The translations under genes and the position numbers were made by a program. A stretch of DNA of 64,000 nt from Moanibacter sp964542645 (GTDB lineage Bacteria; Verrucomicrobiota; Verrucomicrobiia; Opitutales; UBA2987), in assembly GCA_964542645.1 (NCBI GenBank), contig CAZIUG010000009.1, forward strand, positions 62,001-126,000, read 5' to 3'. Shown here one piece after another: positions 27,738 to 35,959 of the stretch (within the stretch, counting starts at the first letter, position 1; each line of letters begins with the position of its first letter). Below the pieces are notes generated by a model. It saw only the letters and a list, made by a program, of their open reading frames with translations. It was not told the origin of the DNA and did no database searches.

Positions 27738-28088
27738 TTACTGCATATCCAAACGGTATAATTGATCCGTCTTTGCCGCCATTACAAAATCATTTCGATG
27801 TAGCCCACGTATTTTGTGTGTCCACCAAGTCACAGTAACGCTACCCCATTCCGTCAAAATTGCAGGGTGATGCCCCTCTTCTTCAGCAATCACACTTACC
27901 CGATTTGTAAAATTCAGAGCCTGGCTGAAGTTCCTAAAAGAAAATACCCGCTCAAGTCTCTTGATTTCTTCTCTGTCTACAATCTTCCAAGATTCCACCT
28001 GCGGCCCTAATTCAGAGATCTCCTGCTCTGTTACACTTGGAGCACCGGCTCGACAGGCCTTGCACTTCATTTTATTCAGTTGTTCCAT
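27738..28088 (-). CDS. 4a-hydroxytetrahydrobiopterin dehydratase (pterin carbinolamine dehydratase)
   Basis: A 116-residue protein with the PCD core: EEEGHHPAI with the catalytic His pair, followed by a conserved Trp, VTVTWWTHKIRGLHRNDFVMA. These enzymes dehydrate the 4a-carbinolamine formed when a pterin-dependent hydroxylase acts. No aromatic amino acid hydroxylase is in the window. In bacteria without one, PCD homologues have been linked to molybdopterin or other roles. The N-terminal MKCKACRAGAP is a two-cysteine stretch common in bacterial PCDs. ATG at 28088. Confidence 0.93.
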   Translation of the reverse strand: MEQLNKMKCKACRAGAPSVTEQEISELGPQVESWKIVDREEIKRLERVFSFRNFSQALNFTNRVSVIAEEEGHHPAILTEWGSVTVTWWTHKIRGLHRNDFVMAAKTDQLYRLDMQ

Positions 28089-28376
28089 TTTTTAAAGTTA
28101 CTCAAGATTGATTTAAAGGAATAAAATAATCACCATCTAAATCTTCTAAAAAGAAAACAGAATTCAGGGTGTCACGCCAATAGACTTTTTGGGAAACTCC
28201 AGTTATAAGTTATCCCTGCCATCTTTCTAACAATTGTCCGACGTTCTGAAAACTCTGTTTCTAGTTCATAAAACATAGAACGCCAAAGAATTCCAAATTA
28301 CGCCTGCGCTATTAAGAAACAGTAACCTCGCAATTTTGCCCGGGATGGAAATGATAGCTGCTTAGTTTCGATTACC

Positions 28377-28898
28377 ATGGATAGTCCTACCTATGCATTT
28401 TTTGAAAGTCCGGTAGGTAAGTTGTTGGCGGTTAAAAATACCAATGGGTTTACCAGGCTCCATCTTCTCAACAATTGCAGAGAAATTCCACTTGAAATCC
28501 ATCCCGAAACTACCAAACCTGAATTTAAGGATCTCTTCGATCAACTGAAAGGCTACTTCTCAGGAACCCTCCGAACTTTTAAGCTTTCTCTGGACCCTAA
28601 AGGAACTCCCTTTCAACTCAATGTTTGGAAGGCCCTCAATTCAATTCCATATGGAACCACTATTTCCTACAAGACACTGGCTCAAAAGATTGGTAAACCT
28701 GGTGGATCTAGAGCCATAGGTTCCGCCAATCGAGTAAATCCCTTGCTGATCATTGTTCCTTGTCACCGTGTAATCGGTTTCAATGGAAACCTAACCGGCT
28801 ACTCAGCTGGTCTTGATATTAAGAAAGCGCTCTTAGACCATGAGAAAAGGAATCTTGTGGCTGAGACTCATATAGAAAAGCACAAATCATTATCATAG
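28377..28898 (+). CDS. ogt: Methylated-DNA--protein-cysteine methyltransferase
   Basis: Suicide repair protein that moves the methyl group from O6-methylguanine or O4-methylthymine to its own cysteine. The active motif PCHRVIG has C129, followed by YSAG at 142-145. The upstream helix-turn-helix segment GTTISYKTLAQKIGKPGGSRAIGSAN binds DNA and flips the base. At 173 residues with a short N-terminal domain and no Ada-type zinc or AraC domain, it is the Ogt class. It lies five bases before a MazG-like gene, so the two are likely co-transcribed. Confidence 0.94.
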   Translation: MDSPTYAFFESPVGKLLAVKNTNGFTRLHLLNNCREIPLEIHPETTKPEFKDLFDQLKGYFSGTLRTFKLSLDPKGTPFQLNVWKALNSIPYGTTISYKTLAQKIGKPGGSRAIGSANRVNPLLIIVPCHRVIGFNGNLTGYSAGLDIKKALLDHEKRNLVAETHIEKHKSLS

Positions 28899-28903
28899 CT
28901 AAG

Positions 28904-29251
28904 ATGACACTTGCCGAGATTACGGAGGAAATTCGAAAGTTCCGCGACGAACGCGAATGGATGCAATTTCACAATGCCAAAGACATGGCTATTGCCATAA
29001 CGATAGAAGCATCTGAATTGGCAGAGCAATTCCTTTGGAAATCCCAAGTTGAGATCGAAAAAAAGATCAAAGACAACCCTGATTCAATTACTGAAGAAAT
29101 TGCCGATGTGGGCATTTATCTATTTGAATTAGCAGATAATCTTGGAATCGATATCATCGAAGCGATGCACCTGAAATTGAAGAAAAACGCGATAAAATAT
29201 CCCATCTTGAAATCTAAGGGCTCGAATCGTAAATATACGGAACTAGATTGA
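28904..29251 (+). CDS. MazG-like nucleotide pyrophosphohydrolase (RS21-C6 / dCTPase type)
   Basis: A 115-residue all-alpha NTP pyrophosphohydrolase. EASELAEQFLW around residues 32-42 and EEIADVGIYL around 64-73 form the EExxE...ExxD magnesium site. The N-terminal FRDEREWMQFHNAKDMA is typical of the RS21-C6/dCTP pyrophosphatase subgroup. It would cleave non-canonical or excess dNTPs. The start is five bases after ogt, a sensible DNA-protection pair. It is distinct from the larger mazG at 58678-59337. Confidence 0.9.
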   Translation: MTLAEITEEIRKFRDEREWMQFHNAKDMAIAITIEASELAEQFLWKSQVEIEKKIKDNPDSITEEIADVGIYLFELADNLGIDIIEAMHLKLKKNAIKYPILKSKGSNRKYTELD

Positions 29252-29355
29252 AGGTATACTTTAGTTACTTCTCTGAATCCAATTTATTCAAAGAAATGAC
29301 AACTGGAAACCCCTGAAAACAGGAAACGTTTTAAAAAATCTCATCAAGTAATGAA

Positions 29356-30435
29356 ATGAAAACTAAGGAATGCTACCAACATTTGAATCATCTCCTCAGT
29401 TCACGAGAGAATGCTGTAACCGCAACTGTCGTTGGGTCCAAAGGCTCTACCCCGAGGGAACCTGGGGCTAAAATGTTAATTCGGTCGGACGGAACAATTG
29501 AGGGTACTATCGGAGGTGGCTGTGGTGAAGCAGACGTTATAGAGGTTGCAAAACAAATGCTTGGGCGCGGAGAAGATGGATTTGAATTGTTACAGGTGGA
29601 TTTAACTGAAAAAGCACTTGAATCGAGTGATCGTATTTGTGGTGGAATAATGGAGATTGCGGTAGAATGCTGGACTCATCCTGTTCATGGTCTTGATCTT
29701 CTAACTGGAGAAGCAGCTTCAAATGCTGTCAGAGTCCTCCCAGTTTCGAATTCATATCCTACTGATCTGATTGTTTTTACCCCGGAGAAAAAAACCGGAA
29801 ACCGGGATTTAGACCACAATTGCGAACTGGCTCTTCAAGAAAAAATGTCTCACTCCTCCTCGGTCGGAAGCACAAAAGAGAACCATCGCCATTTTTTTGA
29901 ATACGTGGCCGGAGAACACACCCTATTAATTTGTGGAGCTGGGCATATAGCTCAACCGCTTTCCCAACTCGGCAAGCTTCTCGATTATCGTATTGTTGTT
30001 GTAGACGACAGACCAAAATTTGCCTCTTCTGATCGATTTCCCAATGCAGACCTCCTCTTTTCAGATTCCTTTCAAGATTCTCTTTCGAAAATTAATATTG
30101 ATCGGAATACCGCAGCCGTAATGGTAACTCGTGGCCACCGGTATGATGAATTCTGCCTACGTAGCCTTCTGGATTCCCCTGCTGGGTACCTTGGCGTTTT
30201 GGGAAGTCGCCGGCGAGTACGTGCAGTTTTCCACGATCTTATTGATGAAGGTTACACTGGAAACCAGTTGAGCAGAATATTTGCACCAATCGGGATTGAC
30301 ATCGGAGCACAAACTCCAGCTGAAATCGCCGTAAGCATCATGGCAGAACTGATTTCCCTCAAAAGAGGAAAACTGGGAGGGCATATGAAAACTAAGATTC
30401 CCTCACCAAGACGGAAAAATTTGATGCCAAAATAA
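29356..30435 (+). CDS. XdhC/CoxI-family molybdenum-cofactor insertion/maturation protein
   Basis: A 359-residue protein with both XdhC domains. The N-terminal XdhC_CoxI domain has VVGSKGSTPREPGAKMLI and GTIGGGCGEADV. The C-terminal Rossmann-like domain has LLICGAGHIAQPLSQLGKLLDYRIVVVDDR and YLGVLGSRRR, then GIDIGAQTPAEIAVSIMAEL. The family binds the Mo cofactor, helps sulfurate it and delivers it to xanthine dehydrogenase-type enzymes. No such molybdoenzyme is in the window, so the client is elsewhere. ATG at 29356; another ATG lies five bases upstream out of frame. Confidence 0.92.
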   Translation: MKTKECYQHLNHLLSSRENAVTATVVGSKGSTPREPGAKMLIRSDGTIEGTIGGGCGEADVIEVAKQMLGRGEDGFELLQVDLTEKALESSDRICGGIMEIAVECWTHPVHGLDLLTGEAASNAVRVLPVSNSYPTDLIVFTPEKKTGNRDLDHNCELALQEKMSHSSSVGSTKENHRHFFEYVAGEHTLLICGAGHIAQPLSQLGKLLDYRIVVVDDRPKFASSDRFPNADLLFSDSFQDSLSKINIDRNTAAVMVTRGHRYDEFCLRSLLDSPAGYLGVLGSRRRVRAVFHDLIDEGYTGNQLSRIFAPIGIDIGAQTPAEIAVSIMAELISLKRGKLGGHMKTKIPSPRRKNLMPK

Positions 30436-30501
30436 ATTCTTATTGGCAATTACCGGAAACAAGGGAACCGGAAAGAAATCCCGTAATTCCAAATCGGAAC
30501 C

Positions 30502-31080
30502 CTAGTCTCTCCAAAGGAATCCTTCACCAACTAAGTCTCGATTCAACTTCGCCATTTTTGGTGCGATGACGAATTGGCAATAGGGAACAGTTGGGTTATT
30601 TTTGAAATAGCTTTTGTGGTATTCATCCGCTTCATAAAATTTCGAAGCCCTTGTGATCTCCGTCACTATACGGTTATCGAAGCGGCCAGATCCATTCATA
30701 TCATTCTTCGACCTTTGTGCCTGTGTTCTCTGCTCGTCTGAATGATAGAAAATTGCTGACCGGTATTGGGTACCAATATCAGACCCCTGTTGATTTAAAG
30801 TCGTTGGATCGTGCGACATCCAAAAGATTTTTAGCAATTTCTCGTAAGATATAAGAACCGGATCAAAACAGATTTGGATTACTTCTACATGCCCGCTATT
30901 TCCGGTGCAAACCTCTTCGTAGGTAGGATAGGAAGAACGACCACCCATGAAACCTGATTGGACTAACCCAACACCTTTAGTGCATTCAAAAACAGCCTCC
31001 AGACACCAAAAACAGCCACCTCCAAACGTAGCTAATAAACCGGAAGGCGAATCTTCAGATCTGCTAGAATTATGTAGCAT
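30502..31080 (-). CDS. msrA: Peptide-methionine (S)-S-oxide reductase
   Basis: Reduces methionine S-sulfoxide in proteins. The catalytic motif GGGCFWCLEAVF carries the nucleophilic Cys followed by the conserved Phe-Trp. The family segments SGFMGGRSSYPTYEEVCTGNSGHVEVIQ and SHDPTTLNQQGSDIGTQYRSAIFY are intact. I prefer the ATG at 31080 (192 residues); an in-frame TTG at 31098 would add six residues. There is no MsrB domain. It converges with the XdhC gene. Confidence 0.95.
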   Translation of the reverse strand: MLHNSSRSEDSPSGLLATFGGGCFWCLEAVFECTKGVGLVQSGFMGGRSSYPTYEEVCTGNSGHVEVIQICFDPVLISYEKLLKIFWMSHDPTTLNQQGSDIGTQYRSAIFYHSDEQRTQAQRSKNDMNGSGRFDNRIVTEITRASKFYEADEYHKSYFKNNPTVPYCQFVIAPKMAKLNRDLVGEGFLWRD

Positions 31081-31266
31081 GCATTTTCTGTCTGACAATT
31101 GATTCTAATCTCAAAATACCGGAACCAGTATTCTTCCAGTCAACATCTACTACATCCTGATTAATGAAAACCCTAGCTTAGCACATTTCATGACCCTAAA
31201 TAACTGGCTGACAATTCAGGGAGCTCTAATTTTTAACTACTCCGAATTATTATCACTGAATATACC

Positions 31267-32751
31267 TTACCCAATAAGCGACTGGATATCGTCATACACG
31301 GCCAGCACTCCGAAGACGACAAAGGCAACACCACAAACAATATTCATCGCAACCAAAAACCCATTCATTTGAAATGGTTTAGGAAGGAATTTGCGATCGG
31401 CCCAGATCATGGCGAAACACCAGGGACCGGCAAGTAAAACTCCTGTTACATGCAGTGGAATCGTCATTATGGAAATCGGGTTCCACCCTCCCCCCTCAGG
31501 ATCTTTCACTGCCGTCCACCAAGCAACTAGAACTAAGAGGGATCCAGCGATACCAGTGTAAGTTAGGATCCAAATCCGTACCTTATCTAAGCGTAAATCA
31601 CGAAGTTTTGGAGAGAGAGTACGAACACATTCATAGGTCGTACGGACGTACAATTCGTAGGCGCCATAAACAGTTCCAAAGATGGCTACAAGCACTCCTG
31701 CCTTATAGAGACCCGCAAGAAGTAACTTAACTGTCTCCCCTGGGTGAAGTTCAGTTAGAAAGACAACTTGGTGATTGTACAAATTCATTCCTGAAGGAAC
31801 AATTTCCCGTGGATTCAGAAGCGTTGCGCCGAGTATTAGAAAGGCGGCGGTAAAAATAAATACGCTGGAAAATGATACAACTGTATCAATCATGGGAGCC
31901 TTCAACCATCCCTTGCCTAAGGCAATATTCTCCGGATCGACCGAGATAGGAATTGGCTTGAGTTCACTTTTGTTTCTTGGCCCTCCTTTAACTCTTCCTA
32001 TCAGCCCCCACGCCTTCTCTCGAAGCATACCCACGTACCCGACATAGTCCTGCACTCCACCACCCATAACTCCCATGTAGGCGACCATCTCGATAATAAG
32101 GGTGCGATCAACAAAGGAAGGATTTTTAACGACCCATCCTGGATATTCAGGAAATTGGGGAAGAACTGATCCGATCAACACTGCCACCCAGTCGGGCTTA
32201 ACTGCAATAGCTGCAATCAGCATGACTAATAGCATCACCCCAATAATGAGAGACTGTGCGTGCTCTAGGAAGCCATAGGTTTGTCGAAGAGTGAGAAAGA
32301 TAAGAAAAACAATAAATGCCAATGCAATAAGATGGGCGTACTTTCCTGGATCATCAAATAGGATCCAAGAGGAAATACTTCCTAACATAATAGGTAAACT
32401 AGATAGGTAAAATGGAAATGCAATAATCAGGACCAACCCAATAAACCCAGGGAACCACATTTTCGGCCCAGGTAAAAATGCCCAACGCTCCATAGGATGC
32501 TCTCCTGTAAGAGTCATATAACGTGCTGCCGAATAGACCTGGATTCCTTTTGTGATACAAAAGAGGCTAAATGCCCAAAACATGCCGTACCCGAAGATGG
32601 CTCCGCTCCTCGATGCCCATACCGTCTCTCCACTCCCAATTGTTACCGAGGCAATAATCGCCCCGGGCCCAAAGAAGGTAAGGAAATGAGAGATCTTTCG
32701 CGAACGAAGTTCTGGTGCTAATTGTGGATATCTTTTTTCGTCTTTATCCAT
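31267..32751 (-). CDS. Nramp-family transporter, non-canonical metal-site subgroup
   Basis: A 494-residue protein with about 11 or 12 hydrophobic helices. The first helix carries FGPGAIIASVTIGSGE, related to the Nramp helix-1 motif GPxxxVAVGYIDPGN, but with GSGE where DPGN would supply the metal-binding Asp and Asn. The helix-6 region reads YMGVMGGGVQDYVG, without the canonical MPHN. It therefore belongs to Nramp-related carriers whose substrate may not be Mn2+/Fe2+; magnesium or aluminium transport is known for some such relatives. The family assignment is firm; the substrate is open. ATG at 32751. Confidence 0.8.
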   Translation of the reverse strand: MDKDEKRYPQLAPELRSRKISHFLTFFGPGAIIASVTIGSGETVWASRSGAIFGYGMFWAFSLFCITKGIQVYSAARYMTLTGEHPMERWAFLPGPKMWFPGFIGLVLIIAFPFYLSSLPIMLGSISSWILFDDPGKYAHLIALAFIVFLIFLTLRQTYGFLEHAQSLIIGVMLLVMLIAAIAVKPDWVAVLIGSVLPQFPEYPGWVVKNPSFVDRTLIIEMVAYMGVMGGGVQDYVGYVGMLREKAWGLIGRVKGGPRNKSELKPIPISVDPENIALGKGWLKAPMIDTVVSFSSVFIFTAAFLILGATLLNPREIVPSGMNLYNHQVVFLTELHPGETVKLLLAGLYKAGVLVAIFGTVYGAYELYVRTTYECVRTLSPKLRDLRLDKVRIWILTYTGIAGSLLVLVAWWTAVKDPEGGGWNPISIMTIPLHVTGVLLAGPWCFAMIWADRKFLPKPFQMNGFLVAMNIVCGVAFVVFGVLAVYDDIQSLIG

Positions 32752-33392
32752 TATAGGCCTTATAATAGTGGGGTTAGATCCCTCGATCCTCTATGTCTAA
32801 AAATAAAAGACTTTCTTCCAAGCTACAAAAATGGAAGCTGATTTCCAATTCTAAACCCCTATTCTTTAAATACAGAATTATCCAAAGAATAAAGAACCAA
32901 CGCGACTGAGACTTTGACTTCAATCATGCGATGCAATTATTAAAGTAGGACAGGAGAACTCGTAATTCCGATAGAACTTTAATTCATTTCCAAAGTCTAG
33001 AAGAATTAGTTTGCTATCGGAGGTAATTTAATAGGTCAATTATTCGTGTGTCTATGGGCTTCAGGACCTTTGATCGCGTGTCTTCCAATTGAACGCCCTA
33101 TATCCTCGGGTGTGCATTTTATCGAAAGAGATCACTCTTACGGAAACATTTAAAAAATGATCTTAAGATACCACCAGTGCCTTCTCAATTTGTCAAAAGG
33201 AACGTAATAAAGAGGATCACTGAAGCGTTAAGAAAAAAATCGATATACCGTTTCCCCGACACAATCCAAGTTGAATAAACTGATGCCAATAAGTAATTTG
33301 ACGAATTATCCTATTTCCTAAATATCTATCACAGTGATTAGTAATCTCGGATCTCGTACTTTTTTAAATCTCTCTCGGATGCCTATTGAGCA
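32752..33392. other. 641-base divergent intergenic region
   Basis: This gap lies between the divergent Nramp-like and Cys/Met enzyme genes. I see no full gene, tRNA or riboswitch; in particular no SAM-riboswitch core precedes the Cys/Met gene. A short minus-strand open stretch at 33036-33131 encodes CTPEDIGRSIGRHAIKGPEA, which reads like protein but has no start and is only about 30 residues. It may be a gene remnant or chance. Confidence 0.5.
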
Positions 33393-34541
33393 ATGAATTT
33401 TGAAACACGCGCCGTCCATGCGGGAAGGAAGACAGATCCCACTACCGGGTCTATCATACCACCTCTCTACCAAACCGCAACTTACGTCCTGGAAGAGGTT
33501 GGGAAATTAAAAGGATTTGACTATACGCGATCTGCGAACCCTACCCGAGAAAACCTCGAGGTAAATCTCGCCTCACTAGAAGGAGGCAAATATGCTACTG
33601 CATTTGCTTCGGGAATGGCTGCTGCAGATTCGGTAATTCGGCTTCTCAAAGCCCATGATCATATTGTTTCTGTCGACGACATTTACGGAGGGGTAATCCG
33701 ACTTCTCGACAACATTGTCGTCCGAAGTGAAATTTCAGTTGATTATGTGGACGGGAGTGACCCACAAAATATTTATAATGCGATTAAGCCTGAGACTCGG
33801 ATGCTTTGGGTTGAAACACCAAGTAATCCTCTCCTCAAAATAGTCGATCTCGAAGTGGGAGCTAAGATCGCGCGAGAGAATAATCTAATCTATGTAGTTG
33901 ATTCCACTTTCGCCACCCCTTATCTCCTTCGCCCTCTCGAATTTGGAGCCGACATCGTAGTGCAGAGCACCACAAAATACTTAAGTGGGCATAATCAGTT
34001 AATAGGTGGCGCTTGTATTACAAACCGAGAGGATCTCCACGAAGACCTCTTCTTTATTCAAAAGACGGTTGGTGCGGTCCCTAGCCCACACGATTGCTGG
34101 TTAACACTCCTCGGCATCAAAACCTTACCGATCCGAATGGAAAAACATTGTCAGAATGCACAGGTAATCGCTGAGTATCTAGAGCAACATGATAAAGTTC
34201 AAAGAGTTGCCTATCCAGGTCTCTCTTCCCACCCGCAACACGATATCGCACGGAGTCAGCAAAACGGGTATGGGGGAATGATCACCTTGGAGTTGAAGGG
34301 AGGATACGATGCTGGTGTACAGTTTCTAAACTCTCTTAGTTTAATTTCCCTAGCGGAGAGTCTCGGATCAGTGGAGAGTATGATCACCCATCCTGCCTCG
34401 ATGACTCATAAAAGTGTACCTAGGGAAGATCGACTGGCTCGAGGCCTGACTGATGGGCTAGCGCGAATATCCGTTGGAATCGAATCTGTTGAAGACCTGG
34501 TCGAAGACTTAAGGCAGGCGCTATCTAAAGTTAAGGCCTGA
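33393..34541 (+). CDS. Cys/Met-metabolism PLP-dependent enzyme (cystathionine gamma-synthase / beta-lyase type)
   Basis: Fold-type I PLP enzyme of the trans-sulfuration family. The PLP lysine is K195 in QSTTKYLSGHNQLIGG. The N-terminal FETRAVHAG, YTRSANPTR (with the phosphate-binding Tyr and Arg from the neighbouring subunit) and the C-terminal RISVGIESVEDLVEDL are typical. Length (382) is standard. The family makes or splits cystathionine, and family members are hard to separate by eye. With homoserine synthesis and a CysM-like synthase in the same window, cystathionine synthesis or cleavage is plausible. ATG at 33393. Confidence 0.9.
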   Translation: MNFETRAVHAGRKTDPTTGSIIPPLYQTATYVLEEVGKLKGFDYTRSANPTRENLEVNLASLEGGKYATAFASGMAAADSVIRLLKAHDHIVSVDDIYGGVIRLLDNIVVRSEISVDYVDGSDPQNIYNAIKPETRMLWVETPSNPLLKIVDLEVGAKIARENNLIYVVDSTFATPYLLRPLEFGADIVVQSTTKYLSGHNQLIGGACITNREDLHEDLFFIQKTVGAVPSPHDCWLTLLGIKTLPIRMEKHCQNAQVIAEYLEQHDKVQRVAYPGLSSHPQHDIARSQQNGYGGMITLELKGGYDAGVQFLNSLSLISLAESLGSVESMITHPASMTHKSVPREDRLARGLTDGLARISVGIESVEDLVEDLRQALSKVKA

Positions 34542-34660
34542 GAAATGACGGATGAGATACAGGTTAGGATAGTAGAGGAAACCTAAATCATTCAACTGTT
34601 CCGATTCACCGCATTCTCGTTGGTGGTAACTGGTCCATTTTAAGTACATAAAGGCTCTCA

Positions 34661-35785
34661 ATGTTTGAACATACTATTGCCACCGTTGGGATGTCTATAG
34701 ACGAAATCGACACTCCCGCCTTAATACTCGATCTAGATCCATTCGAGCGAAATCTCACCCACTTGGCAGATTTCGGAAACGCACACTCTATACAACTTCG
34801 TCCACACGCAAAAACCCACAAGTGCCCCGAGATTGCTTGTCTTCAAATCAAACACGGAGCAATCGGTGTTTGTTGCCAGAAAGTAAGTGAAGCAGAAGCC
34901 ATGGTTGCGGGTGGGATTAAGGATGTTTTAATCTCAAATGAAGTTGTTGGATCTAAAAAGATCGATCGCTTAATTAATCTCGCAAGAGAATCGACCATCT
35001 CGGTGTGTATAGACAATTCAGAAAATCTGAAAGCTATTGAAACAGCTGCTCGTCAATCTGTCGTCAATCTCTCCATCCTCATTGAAGTAGACGTCGGTGG
35101 TAATCGATGTGGAGTAAAGCCAGGCCTTGCAGTCTCCAAGCTCGCCCAAGAAATAAGCGCTTCATCATTTCTTACTTTCAAGGGCCTCCATGCCTATCAT
35201 GGCGGAGCACAGCATATCCGGAATTTCGAGGAACGGAAAGCGGCAATCGATACCGCTACAGGTAAGGTTAAGGCGTGTGTCGATCTCCTTCGATCCGAAG
35301 GTATCGAGTGCGAAACAGTAACTGGAGCTGGTTCGGGAACTTTTCCATTCGAAACTGCTAGTGACGTTTATAACGAAATCCAAGCAGGTTCATACATATT
35401 TATGGATGCCGACTACGCTAGAAATCTAAATCAAGCCGGGGAAAAGTGGAATGAATTCGAACATAGTCTATTCATTTACTCAACAGTTATGAGCCTGAAA
35501 TCTCGTCGCGTAGGAATTGTCGATGCTGGCCTGAAAGCATTAAGTGTAGACTCAGGTATGCCCACCGTCATTGATCGAGGAGAGGCTGATTACGAGGCTG
35601 CCGGTGATGAACATGGGAAAGTGATTCTTGGTGATTCGCATTCCGCCCTCTCATTAGGTGAGAAACTTCGACTTATCCCGGGCCACTGCGATCCAACCAT
35701 CAATATGCATGATTGGATTATCTGTATACGAAAAGATAAGGTAGAGTCCATCTGGCCAATAACTGCTCGTGGACCCGGATTTTGA
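34661..35785 (+). CDS. D-threonine aldolase / D-serine dehydratase-like PLP enzyme
   Basis: Fold-type III PLP protein with an alanine-racemase-like barrel. The PLP lysine is K51 in RPHAKTHKCPEIA. The C-terminal domain ends with GHCDPTINMHDW, in which H342 and D344 match the divalent-metal ligands of D-threonine aldolase and DSD1-type D-serine dehydratase. These enzymes split D-threonine to glycine and acetaldehyde or deaminate D-serine; the sequence does not decide which. The ATG at 34661 is kept, although the ATG ten codons later (SIDEIDTPALILD) also fits family starts. Confidence 0.88.
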   Translation: MFEHTIATVGMSIDEIDTPALILDLDPFERNLTHLADFGNAHSIQLRPHAKTHKCPEIACLQIKHGAIGVCCQKVSEAEAMVAGGIKDVLISNEVVGSKKIDRLINLARESTISVCIDNSENLKAIETAARQSVVNLSILIEVDVGGNRCGVKPGLAVSKLAQEISASSFLTFKGLHAYHGGAQHIRNFEERKAAIDTATGKVKACVDLLRSEGIECETVTGAGSGTFPFETASDVYNEIQAGSYIFMDADYARNLNQAGEKWNEFEHSLFIYSTVMSLKSRRVGIVDAGLKALSVDSGMPTVIDRGEADYEAAGDEHGKVILGDSHSALSLGEKLRLIPGHCDPTINMHDWIICIRKDKVESIWPITARGPGF

Positions 35786-35816
35786 ATTGATTAAACTAAA
35801 CCTACTTAATCAATTC
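35784..35816. terminator. AT-rich inverted repeat at the end of the D-threonine aldolase-like gene
   Basis: GAATTGATTAA (35784-35794) pairs perfectly with TTAATCAATTC (35806-35816) around an 11-base loop, overlapping the gene's stop codon. There is no T-run after it on the plus strand. Position after a gene and before a convergent one suggests a weak terminator or mRNA 3' stabiliser. Confidence 0.45.
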
Positions 35817-35959
35817 CAGTCGAGTGGACAATTTCTATTCTCTTGCTCGAACCATTATTTCCTAGATACAGGTGCTTTTCGCCCGCTTGAATTATTACGC
35901 ATTTCAATTAGACGGGATAAAGGTTCAAAAGCCAATCCTATATAAGATTGCTGGATAAA

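Noticed and set aside
33200..33392. Possible SAM riboswitch ahead of the Cys/Met PLP enzyme
   Set aside because: I looked for the conserved SAM-I and SAM-II core patterns and found none.
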